Assembly (NCBI GenBank): GCA_036940085.1
Contig: JALLBK010000281.1
Location: 1 to 30,315, forward strand
Length of the DNA: 30,315 nt
DNA from: Discostella pseudostelligera
Lineage: Eukaryota > Bacillariophyta > Thalassiosirophyceae > Thalassiosirales > Thalassiosiraceae
Reading direction: 5' to 3'
Under the pieces are notes generated by a model. The model was not told the DNA's origin. It saw only the letters and a program-made list of their open reading frames with translations, and made no database searches. This document shows positions 22,121 to 30,315 of the stretch, piece after piece. Each line of letters starts with the position of its first letter. Positions within the stretch are counted from its first letter, which is position 1. The position numbers and the translations under genes are program-made.

Positions 22121-22438
22121 ATGATGACCAAGCTCGAGGAGATCATTGCTGCAATTGCATCTCAAGTCGGCGGCAGGACAAATGCTAGCACGATGGCCGG
22201 CACTCCCAGTCGTCATGAACGGGACATCCACGATGATTCGTCTTGGTTTGCACCATTGACAAGCGCCATATCCAACCTCAGCGGAAATCTAGCCATCGAT
22301 GCAGAGAATAATGTCGTACCCGATTCATTATCCAACGCCATCAGCACAGCTCGGATCACCACTCCTCCTCGTCCTCCTCATGTGATCCCTTCTCAACCAT
22401 GCATTGCTGATGAGCTTATAGCGATGTTCATCCTGTGA
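22121..22438 (+). CDS. Small hypothetical protein, weakly supported
   Basis: An uninterrupted frame of 105 codons starts with MMTKLEEIIAAIAS and later has a Pro-rich segment. Its composition is reasonably protein-like, with a short amphipathic N-terminal helix, but no family is recognised and it has no supporting context. It converges on the CCA-transferase gene, whose 3' end is 135 bp away. It may be chance or an exon of an undetected gene. Confidence 0.3.
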   Translation: MMTKLEEIIAAIASQVGGRTNASTMAGTPSRHERDIHDDSSWFAPLTSAISNLSGNLAIDAENNVVPDSLSNAISTARITTPPRPPHVIPSQPCIADELIAMFIL

Positions 22439-22572
22439 GAATGAATGAATCGGATGTTCCCTTCGCCCTTCGTATATGTGTGTATGACGTAGCGAGATGC
22501 AAGTTTATCGATAGATTCAGTAGACATCGAATGTATGGTAGAGTCGCCTAAGATAATGGATAACTTGGCTTA

Positions 22573-25500
22573 CTACTTTTCTCGACTCTTCTTTGATGGG
22601 TGCATCGCTCCGCTGTCCTTTCCCATGCCTCCTCCTGTAACCGCATCACCGTGCATACTTTGATCGATGCATTCTTCCTCTCGTTCTCTCCTGCGTTGTT
22701 GCAAATGTGCCAAGCACTGCTCTTTCGTTCCACTTGGATTCAGTAACATCCACCGTATTTGATCGTCGAGGAAAACTCCAACCAGTGGACCAGTTGGAAG
22801 ACTCAATTCCTTGATGACTTGTTGTCCATTGAAATGAGGTTGTGCTTTCCAACATTCGTCCAAAGCTAAGGTTTCGATAATTACACGGTATAATTCACGA
22901 GATGGTTCCTCCATGCTTATTGATGCGGTGGGAACATTTCCATCGGCGTCATTCTCGTGAAGTCTCTGATAAGTGCGTACTTCCCACGCCGCGGCGGTAA
23001 TTAAACATGTCACCCAATGCTCTTTCAATGATCGGAGTAGCAATCCAATACGCAGTCGACAGGGGCGCCCTACTTGTATGGGACTGTCATCATGTTCTTC
23101 CTCTGGTGTAAGCCTAGCTGCAGCCATCTGAGATCGAATCTCGGTTAATATCGTTACCATCTCGTCGACATGTGATAGAATCTTTGTCACCGCCTGAATA
23201 TCTTGATTTGAAAACTTGAGTGCCTCCTTTACCATGTGGGTAGTAACCGGAACCAACCGTCCCTTCCTATCAGGAAAGGTGAGATTGTGAAATGGCAGAA
23301 TGAAGACGCATAGATGAAGCAGACGCTTATCTAATACAGTGGATGGCAACTTCACATCTCCGCCCCGTGCCGCAACAATCTTCTCCCTTTCATCGGCATG
23401 CCCCTCTATAAGCGGAGGCAGCACATTTAGCAACGAGCTGCTCTCTTCCCACCCCCTTGCTCTATGCTTAGCGGCTACCGCAATGGCCTCTTGGATACAA
23501 ACTTTCTCACCCGTAGTTGCTGCCGCCGCGGCTGCTGCGGCCACCGCACCCAAACTACAATCATACTCGACACCGAGGATATGACCAGATACCTTCCCAC
23601 CACCGACATAATACCCATGATCTCCAGGGAATGATCCAGGAAAGGCAAACACCGACCCTGCCAGATGCAGCTCCGCAATCATATTTAATGCACAGCCAGG
23701 ACGGGCATGCTTCCCCGAGAGCATCCCCTCGACTTCCTTCCCCACCCTCTCCCTGCTGACCTTGGCATGCAAACTATGATGGACGCGATGACTCATAGCC
23801 GCCTCCTTAATTGTCTCATCCAATGTGAAATTCAACCGCACGGCAAACCGTATGGCGCGCAATACCCGAAGAGGATCATCATGGAAGGTCATGTGCGGAT
23901 CGACGGGGGTGACTATACGTCGATATTGGAACAAGTCATCGAGTCCTCGACCAGTCCAATCTTCAATTTTATGAGTGCGAATATTGTAAAATAAGGAATT
24001 GATGGTAAAGTCTCGCCGTAATGCATCTTCGAGAGGCGTGCCAAACATTCGCGTCTTGGAGGTGGGTATGCGTGAGTCGAGTTCATAAACCTCCTCGGCG
24101 CGTAAATTAACAAAGTCCACATCCATGCCGTGGACATTCATGGTGGCCGTCTCGAGATGCTTCGATTGGGAGGGGTTAGCGCCAATGACACCAATTTTGG
24201 GCTGTTTCCGTGGTTGGTTCTTTTTGGGTTGCTTTGTGGGTTGTCGTCGCTTTTCGCTGTTGGTAGTACTACTCTTGTCGGTGGTTTCCATTGTTGTATC
24301 GAAGGAGGATGATGCGAAGGAGGATGACATTGTCGGTGACGATAGTGGTGATGGCAATGAGGTGGATGTCATGGTCATCATCATGTATCGTTGAACAATC
24401 TTGGCAAATTGCACACCCATCATGCAATCTAGTGCGACGTCGACATCGACGCTGTGTTGATTCAAGAGCTTGTCGCGCACCCACCCCCCGGCGATGCGTA
24501 TTTCGATAAACTGTCGTCGTTGCGTTGGTGATAGCTGCTGTTGTTGCAATGCATTACCGTTGATGTCATCAGTTGTTGCCCCTTCCTCGATTCCATCAAT
24601 TGATGTCCCTTCTTGCGATTGCTGTTGCTGCATTAGCTGCTTGCGTTGCTCGGCAGTAAACCCACCACCAAATTTAATATTCTCAACAACATCTTCACCT
24701 TCCGTCGGAGGAATGATTGGGTCCAGAGACAACATTCCCGATTCGTATTGTTCTGCCGCCTGTGTTAGCAAGTTGAACAAATTCTCTTCTTCGGGAGTTA
24801 AGCGTAGTTTCACATTGTGATGATGATGCTCATGTTGTGCTTGAATTGGTGAGGCACTCGTAGCTGCTGCTGCTGCTGCTGCTGCTGTTGTGTCCGTCGT
24901 TGTGGCTACTACGGTGCCACCAACACTACCCCTCCCCTCCTCGTCGACTACCGACCTGCTCACAGGCGCAAGTTCTTCTTCTTCGGCAATAGTCAAGGAT
25001 TCAATGGTAGTATTCACCGAGGCTTCTTCGATGGATTTGCATGGCCCCTTGCCACCATTGATCATCATGAGAGTGTCCTCTTCTTCTACTTTGTTAGTTT
25101 CGAGCTCCTGCTGATCTTCTTCATTACCATTGGTGCCATCACCACTGGTAGCGCCAATAATAAAATCATCAGACGTAAGACCACCGTCGAGTACTAACCG
25201 AGTGGGCGGCGACGACGACGACGACGACGACGATTGCTCTGCCATCACTTCTGAACCCTCCCCTGCCCCTCCTTCTCCCATGAATATTTCCTTTCCCGTA
25301 GTATCATCATAATTATTCACAGCCACGTTACCACTCGAACTATTGCTGCCGCTGCTACCACTTTGTAAATTATTGTTACCCCCCCTTGAGACAGCATCGG
25401 CGGCTGCTGCAGCAATATAATTTACACCCTCCATCATCTGCGGTTGCTGTAGAGGATGATGGTTTGGATTCATAGTAAACAGCAATGGAAGATGAGTCGA

Positions 25501-25893
25501 AGTGGCTGCTGCTCCTGTTGTTGTTGTTGAAATAACTGTTGATGTTGATGTCGTTGTTTTGGCTGCAGGTGATGATGATGTGCTACCCGAAGCGCCTGAT
25601 GAATTATTCTTTCTAAGAATGGATGCGCCCGCCGCTGCCCCCAACCTCCCTCTACTGCTACTGGAAGATGATAAACTTCGTAGCTGTTGTTGATTTAGAT
25701 GATGATGATGATGATTCAGATTGAAAGAAGAAGACGATGATCCAAGGAGCAAGAAACAACAACACGGATGGCGATGCGGCCACTTCATGTAGTAGAGCTG
25801 GAAGTGATGGACGTAGTGTCGCTGCTGTTGCTGGTGGCGGTTGCGAAGTTGAAGTTGAGACGGGAGCTGGAGACGACGGGAAAGAATTTTCAA
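22573..25893 (-). CDS. CCA-adding tRNA nucleotidyltransferase (class II) with long low-complexity extensions
   Basis: This enzyme adds or repairs the 3' CCA of tRNAs using CTP and ATP. The catalytic head shows IRIAGGWVRDKLL (GG at 469-470, RD at 473-474) and the metal-binding DVD at 483-485. Then come SKHLETATMNVHGMDVDFVN, EDALRRDFTINSLFYN (nucleotide-selecting region), DPLRVLRAIRFAVRL and the neck motif VSRERVGKEVEGML. The 1,106-residue chain is about twice the usual length. The first 450 residues are Ser/Thr/Ala/Gln-rich, with a basic hydrophobic start that could be a mitochondrial or plastid presequence. A further insert of about 70 residues, ending in a Lys/Arg/Gln/Pro-rich stretch, interrupts the head after the DVD motif. 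No intron is needed. In eukaryotes one gene often supplies nucleus, mitochondrion and plastid through alternative starts; internal Met codons such as residue 36 would allow that. Confidence 0.93.
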   Translation of the reverse strand: MKILSRRLQLPSQLQLRNRHQQQQRHYVHHFQLYYMKWPHRHPCCCFLLLGSSSSSFNLNHHHHHLNQQQLRSLSSSSSSRGRLGAAAGASILRKNNSSGASGSTSSSPAAKTTTSTSTVISTTTTGAAATSTHLPLLFTMNPNHHPLQQPQMMEGVNYIAAAAADAVSRGGNNNLQSGSSGSNSSSGNVAVNNYDDTTGKEIFMGEGGAGEGSEVMAEQSSSSSSSSPPTRLVLDGGLTSDDFIIGATSGDGTNGNEEDQQELETNKVEEEDTLMMINGGKGPCKSIEEASVNTTIESLTIAEEEELAPVSRSVVDEEGRGSVGGTVVATTTDTTAAAAAAAATSASPIQAQHEHHHHNVKLRLTPEEENLFNLLTQAAEQYESGMLSLDPIIPPTEGEDVVENIKFGGGFTAEQRKQLMQQQQSQEGTSIDGIEEGATTDDINGNALQQQQLSPTQRRQFIEIRIAGGWVRDKLLNQHSVDVDVALDCMMGVQFAKIVQRYMMMTMTSTSLPSPLSSPTMSSSFASSSFDTTMETTDKSSTTNSEKRRQPTKQPKKNQPRKQPKIGVIGANPSQSKHLETATMNVHGMDVDFVNLRAEEVYELDSRIPTSKTRMFGTPLEDALRRDFTINSLFYNIRTHKIEDWTGRGLDDLFQYRRIVTPVDPHMTFHDDPLRVLRAIRFAVRLNFTLDETIKEAAMSHRVHHSLHAKVSRERVGKEVEGMLSGKHARPGCALNMIAELHLAGSVFAFPGSFPGDHGYYVGGGKVSGHILGVEYDCSLGAVAAAAAAAATTGEKVCIQEAIAVAAKHRARGWEESSSLLNVLPPLIEGHADEREKIVAARGGDVKLPSTVLDKRLLHLCVFILPFHNLTFPDRKGRLVPVTTHMVKEALKFSNQDIQAVTKILSHVDEMVTILTEIRSQMAAARLTPEEEHDDSPIQVGRPCRLRIGLLLRSLKEHWVTCLITAAAWEVRTYQRLHENDADGNVPTASISMEEPSRELYRVIIETLALDECWKAQPHFNGQQVIKELSLPTGPLVGVFLDDQIRWMLLNPSGTKEQCLAHLQQRRREREEECIDQSMHGDAVTGGGMGKDSGAMHPSKKSREK

Positions 25894-26353
25894 ACTAATG
25901 ATTGCTGCTATTGCTGGCTGGCTTGTTGGTTACTGAATGGTGGTATCATTGGAATTAGGAGCGTCGGCGGCGCGTAGGAGAGGGTCGTCGTCGTCATGGT
26001 TGGGGTCATGGGTCATGGTCCGCCCGCCGCGATGAAGAGTGGAGATTCGGTTTGGTGGCGGCCCGCCGGGCGGTGGAAGAAGATGAAGAAGTGCGTCTCC
26101 CTTCGTCTGTGCGTCGACAGTGGATGCACGAGTTTCGCTCTTTTTAGGAATTCCCCGGAATCTTCACTTTTCTCGATAAATCTCGTCAAAGATCTCATCT
26201 CAACCAGAGTCTGCCCGTCGACGAATCAGGCAGTGTCGGTCCGTCGTTTTGGCGGGAGATTCCATCAGTAGATACCACTCCCGCCCACCACCACAAAACA
26301 GACTACGATACTGCTACCACCGCGTTGAATAGTAGGGGAGGAAGAGGACGACG
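25894..26353. promoter_or_regulatory. Divergent promoter region between CCA-transferase and dehydroascorbate reductase
   Basis: About 460 bp, GC-rich in the middle (inverted CCCGCCGGGCGG-type patch around 26060), with an E2F-like element at 26247-26259. Open frames here (25996-26271 plus, 26013-26198 minus) overlap each other and show no domain. Confidence 0.45.
26247..26259 (+). promoter_or_regulatory. E2F-like element TTTTGGCGGGAGA, copy 5
   Basis: It shares the TTTTGGCGGGA core with copies 3, 4 and 6. It lies 95 bp upstream of the dehydroascorbate reductase start and about 350 bp from the CCA-transferase start. Confidence 0.45.
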
Positions 26354-27574
26354 ATGCTCTCAGCCTATCACTGCGTCATGTCTACAATATCATTAGTCTT
26401 CGTTTCATCAGCTATACTACTACTTCGGCAGCATCATTCGGTAGTCTCTGCATTCCAACAAAGTCGTCCAGTACTACTACCCACTCTAGTTACTTCTGCT
26501 TCGAATAGATTGGACTCTGCGTCCCTATTGGCAACGTCATCAGCAGCAGGAGTATCCCGGAACTTGTCCGCTATGAACATGGTGCGCAATCGAGGATTGG
26601 AACGTTTGGTCGAGGGTGCCACCCCACTTCGTAAGTGCACTTGATGTTGATTATGAACTATTATGATGATGCAACTCCTCTCTTTTATTTGTTGGCATCG
26701 TTCGGGGAACATGCTCACTCGATTTCATTGCCTTGTCTATCATCTTGGTTGCATCTATTTCAATATGTATCCTTACACCTCACTTTATTCTGCATGATGC
26801 ATCACAACATTCCCTCTACCCCTCCGCCCTTACATTCCACCAAATGAATACACAAACAACAAAGCGGGTGGGATGGCTCTCTACATCAAACCAGGTCCCG
26901 ATGGGAAATCTGTAGGAGATTGTCCCTTTGCACACTTTGTCCGTATGGTCCTTGCTGAGAAAAATCTCGAGTACGATTTAATACCCTGCACTCCCGACAA
27001 TAAACCCAATTGGTTAATTGAAGAATATAGTGGTAAAATGCCAGCATTGCGTCATCGTAAAGAATGTTATGTCGATTCCGAAGTGATTGCGCAATATTTG
27101 GATTTTTTCTTTGTCGAGCCGGAATTATCCCCTGGGAAAGGAAAGGGAGGTGAGGAAATGGCCAAAGCGACCGAGGCTGTGGAGGGGTTCTTCCCTGCCA
27201 TGGCCAAGTATATAAAGTATCGCAGTAATGGGGATGAAGAGGATGTGGTACGACGTTCGGTTCTCGAGGAACGATTGCAGGCATTGGAAGATCATTTGAG
27301 TGATGCATCGAGGAAGATGAGTTCGGAAGAGGGAGGACCTTACATTGTCGGGGATGGCAAACAATTCACCCTACTCGATTGTTCTTTGGCACCCAAACTC
27401 TATGCTCTAGATGTTTGTTTAACCGAAGTCAAGGGATGGTCGACGGATGAATTGAAAATCAAGTATCCACATGTGCAAAAGTATATGGATGCATTGTTCG
27501 AACGGCCTAGTTTTCAAACGACGGTGGAGTATGGGAAGGAGACGGTGGTTTGGGGATGGACGTCGGATCATTAA
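26354..27574 (+). CDS. DHAR: Dehydroascorbate reductase (GST superfamily), plastid-targeted
   Basis: DHAR reduces dehydroascorbate with glutathione and regenerates ascorbate in the ascorbate-glutathione cycle. Exon 1 is 26354-26630 and exon 2 is 26865-27574. The 234-bp intron (GTAAGT...AAAG) leaves one base that pairs with two from exon 2 to make a Pro codon. The spliced protein has about 328 residues. Exon 1 encodes a signal peptide ending VVSA/FQQS, a classic diatom bipartite plastid presequence with Phe at +1, then a Ser-rich transit peptide. Exon 2 carries the whole thioredoxin-fold and helical GST domains. The catalytic Cys112 is in GDCPFAHF (plants have CPFS), followed by DNKP, the cis-Pro region KMPALRH, DSEVI, and the DHAR signature PYIVGDGKQFTLLDCSLAPK. 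The acceptor lacks a strong pyrimidine tract. If it is wrong, the ATG at 26873 would give a cytosolic form. Confidence 0.92.
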
Positions 27575-27833
27575 AAGTGAATAGAGAGAAGAGAAAATAC
27601 GAATGTTTACATGCATTGATTTATTGGTTCTTTCCGTCTTTACTTCGCCGTATTATTTCTTCAGAGGAGTTTGCTATGAATACTGCACTCGCTCCCTCTA
27701 CCTCTTCCACCGATACGAATTTGGGCACCCTTCCTTGATTTGGAGCGAGCATATTATTCACCCCCCCCCTTTCAATCCCCACACATTTCCTGCATGTATG
27801 TCGCATGTCCCCCCACACATACACCCAACCAAT
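27575..27833. other. Convergent gap between DHAR and the TOM7-like gene
   Basis: Contains only overlapping short open frames and a C-rich run at 27762-27770. No gene is called. Confidence 0.4.
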
Positions 27834-28058
27834 CTATTCCAAGATATTAAATGGTTCCCACCAACTCTGCGGCCTAGGCTCGGTAGTCATACCAATATAA
27901 AATACTGCCGGCATGAATCCATAGAATAATACTAATCGTAGCTTTGAAAAGATGTAGGTAGCATCAAAGATTTTCAGTGCCGTGCGTGGAATGTCCGATA
28001 ATTGAATAATGGACGATAAATTGCCCGACTTTCGATTGCGCCTCCTTGGGACTGGCAT
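27834..28058 (-). CDS. TOM7: TOM7-like subunit of the mitochondrial outer-membrane translocase
   Basis: TOM7 is a small tail-region membrane protein that modulates assembly of the TOM complex. The 74-residue product ends with a single membrane segment reading LVLFYGFMPAVFYIGMTTEP. This matches the YGFIPLVIFVGM...P.P pattern of plant and animal TOM7 (GF.P.V.Y.G shared), including the invariant Gly and Pro in the membrane helix. A basic, soluble N-terminus of about 40 residues precedes it, as expected. The start ATG has an A-rich context (ACAAACATG) and the size is slightly above the usual 50-75. It is intronless as seen. Confidence 0.85.
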   Translation of the reverse strand: MPVPRRRNRKSGNLSSIIQLSDIPRTALKIFDATYIFSKLRLVLFYGFMPAVFYIGMTTEPRPQSWWEPFNILE

Positions 28059-28453
28059 GTTTGTGTTTCTCTTTGATTGTAGGAGGTTGTACCTTTGTTG
28101 TGTGTTTCCTCGACAATGCTAGATATTGAAGGAGATATTATTTATCGGAGCGAAAAAAGATTTCGCGCATTGAATGAATAGACAGAGACAATAAGACGAA
28201 AGGTGTGTGTGCATGAGTTGGCATTGGATATATTAAATAATGGAGGCAGGAGAACGATGCATCGACTCAACGACGGCAAAAAAGGGAAAATGATCTCCGA
28301 CAACACGTCCAGTAAAACAAGAGCAACGACGACCCGGGGAGCAAAGAAGATTGTCGTTCCGACATCTCTCACCTCTTTTTGGATGAATGGGGACGGTGAT
28401 AACTCGCTGGAGCTATCTGTTTCGTGTCGTTTGATGAGTATTCTCTATTGTAC

Positions 28454-28520
28454 TGAATTGAATTGAATTGAATGGAATGGAAGACGCTATGGTACCACTA
28501 TCGAACCATAGACCATAGCG
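28454..28520. repeat. Pentamer tandem repeat next to an inverted repeat
   Basis: Repeats of GAATT shading into GAATG run directly into CGCTATGGT (28485-28493), which pairs with ACCATAGCG (28512-28520) across an 18-base loop. A second partial copy ATAGCGA follows. It could form a hairpin in DNA or RNA. Confidence 0.6.
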
Positions 28521-28581
28521 ATAGCGACTCTCACTACGAACTTGCGCTTGCGAGTGTGTGTGGTGATGCGGTAGGAGAATG

Positions 28582-28593
28582 TTTTGGCGGGAG
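28582..28593 (+). promoter_or_regulatory. E2F-like element TTTTGGCGGGAG, copy 6
   Basis: Same core as copies 3-5. The nearest start is that of the TOM7-like gene, about 525 bp away on the minus strand, so assignment to a gene is uncertain. Confidence 0.35.
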
Positions 28594-28974
28594 GCGGAGA
28601 CGGCCAGGAACACAATACCAATTCCTTCGCCTAATTTGAAAGTGAAATATTAAATTAAAATTCCGCTATATGTAGTCACGCAGGACTCTGTCTGTAGAAA
28701 TAGTACTGTTCCGCAAGTAAAGCATACGATATCTTCACCTGTCCGATGGAGGAGGCAGGCTGGCTTCCTGGTATTATGCAATACAATACTATTACTTATC
28801 GGGGTAAGCTACCTAATGATCTGATGTTCCATGTTCATGTCCACAAGACAATATTTATGCGGTGAGCGGTGAGTGCTCGTTGTTCTGGTGTACGATGTAA
28901 ATTAGAGAGGACACAACATGGATATCAATGTGAAGATCGTGGGTGAAGCATAAACACAACTTACGCCGCAGGCT

Positions 28975-30304
28975 CTATGGAAGATGATTGCTAAAGTGTT
29001 TGTCTTTGAAGGCAACAAACCACTCGCCGGGATGCATGTTTACCGCACGTACGTGGATGCCCCCAGCACCAAGCAAGAATGATGTCATCTTACCAGGAAC
29101 AGTGTTGAGAGTCTCATCGTCATCGGAGTCAGAGTAGCGAACGGCGCAATCCTTGACTATTCGATAGTTGTTGTCGTTAGGCAAGGTTGGTAGCCCCTCA
29201 AAAATATGCTCAAAGTGCTCATCACCCTCACTGCGAGCTATCGCCACGATATTGTGAAATGCCAGCTCCTCACCAGTGCAATTGGGCTTTGGAGGGAGCC
29301 CTTTTTGAAGTCGCATGGCAATACGCACATAGCATTCACGAAACGACTCTCGCCACTCCTTGGACTTTTTGAAGAATGGGCGTGCGATTCTGGGTAGCCT
29401 TGGCAAATCATTATCCTCCTCAAAACTCAAAATATTGAATCATCATATCCGCTTGGTAAAGTGCAACATAGTGTAAACAAGCGGCCATACGAGGCGTGAG
29501 CCACGGTCCATTATCCTCATCCTCATTGTCCTCGTCATCATTGATTTCCTTCTGGCTGAATAGCTTTGCCCAATCAATTGGTCCATTGACACATGCTGGA
29601 TAATTTTGACTACCATGAATTCTACCCGCCGCTGAATTATAAACCATTGATTTGTTTTCATCCTTACCCATGGCAACAGTTTTGTTGGCTATTAAATTTC
29701 CAGTACGAAATTTGACAGACTCAAGAAGGGCCATGACGTGCATGCAAAACTGCTTCACAGTGCTAACATCATCATTGAGCGGCCCATCTCTCCACAATTC
29801 CTCGCGCTTGGTAAGAGCATTTAAGATGTGTTCGTAGTGGAGAGATCCAAGCCCCATGAAATCCAATTGTTTTAAGCTCTAATTGAGTAAAGAAAAATTA
29901 TTGGGTAATTGTGAAATATGAACATGTCAGGAAATGAAGCAAATTATTATGCTCACCTGAAATGATGTCAAAACATCCCACGTGAATCTGTTCCTATTAA
30001 ATGCATCACCCATTACAAGAGTTTGATCCACTGATATTTGTACAATGTACTCAATGGATGTCTTATCCAACAATGTGCTGCTGCATTGGATTGCATCGGC
30101 GAGAAGGATCTCCCTACCGACAACGGGTTCAGACAAGTTGCCGCTCCATGCCGCCTCAACGAGCACGTTGGCATTGCACACCAAATCGGACGCCACCCCA
30201 AACTCGTCAGCCTCCTTAATCTGACTTGCAAGTTGTCACAGTGATGCGGGCACGGCCTGCCCCGTCAGAGCGGTAATAGCTAGTTGGTCTTCGCATTCCG
30301 CCAT
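28975..30304 (-). pseudogene. Unidentified gene with nonsense codon and 7-bp duplication frameshift
   Basis: Read on the minus strand it starts with an ATG at 30304-30302 (MAECEDQLAITALTG) and meets an in-frame TGA at 30238-30236 after 22 codons. The frame then continues with protein-like sequence (ASQIKEADEFGVASD) to a clear phase-0 intron at 29956-29879 (78 bp, GTGAGC...TTAG). The second exon runs through SLHYEHILNALTKREELW and an acidic patch to YFEF and a stop. Two tandem copies of a 7-bp unit (minus-strand TTTTGAG) lie at 29419-29432. Counting one copy only, the frame passes straight into EEDNDLPRLPRIARPFF and on to the stop at 28975, giving about 414 codons. I recognise no domain; it may belong to a diatom-specific family. 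Two separate lesions favour a pseudogene, although the gene could end differently or the assembly could be at fault. Confidence 0.7.
29419..29432 (-). repeat. 7-bp tandem duplication causing a frameshift
   Basis: Plus strand CTCAAAACTCAAAA. The two flanking reading frames join in phase if one unit is left out, so the duplication is the likely cause of the break. Confidence 0.8.
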
Positions 30305-30315
30305 GGTAGGAGGTG

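Larger units (their letters stand above)
28059..28974. other. Intergenic region upstream of the TOM7-like gene
   Basis: About 0.9 kb. It contains a tandem GAATT/GAATG pentamer run (about 28454-28482), an inverted repeat (28485-28493 with 28512-28520) and an E2F-like element (28582-28593). Open frames at 28203-28466 (+), 28142-28372 (-) and 28413-28613 (-) overlap and lack domains. The region 28620-28974 shows nothing. Confidence 0.45.

Noticed and set aside
27603..27929. 108-codon plus-strand frame after DHAR
   Set aside because: It overlaps the TOM7-like gene on the other strand and shows only His/Pro/Ser-rich, non-conserved sequence.
28203..28466. 87-codon plus-strand frame upstream of the TOM7-like gene
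   Set aside because: No recognisable feature, and three conflicting frames cover the same bases.

Overview
The window reads as nuclear DNA of a photosynthetic stramenopile, most likely a centric diatom; this is an inference. Supporting signs are short introns (mostly 78-102 bp), a signal peptide followed by a Val-Ser-Ala/Phe junction of the diatom plastid-import type on a dehydroascorbate reductase, a diatom-style LRR_5/ankyrin protein, long Ser/Asn/Gln-rich tracts inside conserved enzymes, and closely packed genes on both strands.

Layout. 1-189 (-): N-terminal fragment of an unidentified gene running off the left edge. 527-2350 (+): secreted, probably surface-anchored serpin, followed by a rearranged 3' flank (B-A'-B' duplication, 2368-2535). 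3692-4858 (+): ATG3, the E2-like enzyme of autophagy. 5086-10220 (-): large kinesin-light-chain-like TPR protein with four clear introns and a long disordered N-terminus that changes frame inside a trinucleotide repeat. 10975-18714 (+): BRCA2 orthologue with an N-terminal RanBP2-type zinc finger, a duplicated unknown domain, ten BRC repeats, and the DSS1-binding helical domain plus OB folds. 18778-20410 (-): LRR_5/ankyrin gene broken by a frameshift and a nonsense codon. 20789-21865 (+): two-exon unknown gene with an N-terminal signal. 22121-22438 (+): weak hypothetical ORF. 22573-25893 (-): CCA-adding tRNA nucleotidyltransferase with very large low-complexity additions. 26354-27574 (+): plastid-targeted dehydroascorbate reductase. 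27834-28058 (-): TOM7-like mitochondrial import subunit. 28975-30304 (-): unidentified gene broken by an in-frame TGA and a 7-bp tandem duplication.

The genes are functionally mixed (proteolysis control, autophagy, recombination repair, tRNA maturation, redox defence, mitochondrial import) and do not form one pathway. The most notable signals are: (1) the ninth BRC repeat of BRCA2 carries an in-frame TAA, yet lies inside a possible 117-bp, phase-0, GT...AG intron, so the repeat may have been turned into an intron; (2) the 8-mer TTGGCGGG/CCCGCCAA, an E2F-like core, occurs seven times, six of them in gaps between genes, mostly shared 5' flanks; (3) two minus-strand genes each carry two independent disabling lesions while their neighbours are intact. 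I saw no tRNA, rRNA, CRISPR array or transposase gene.
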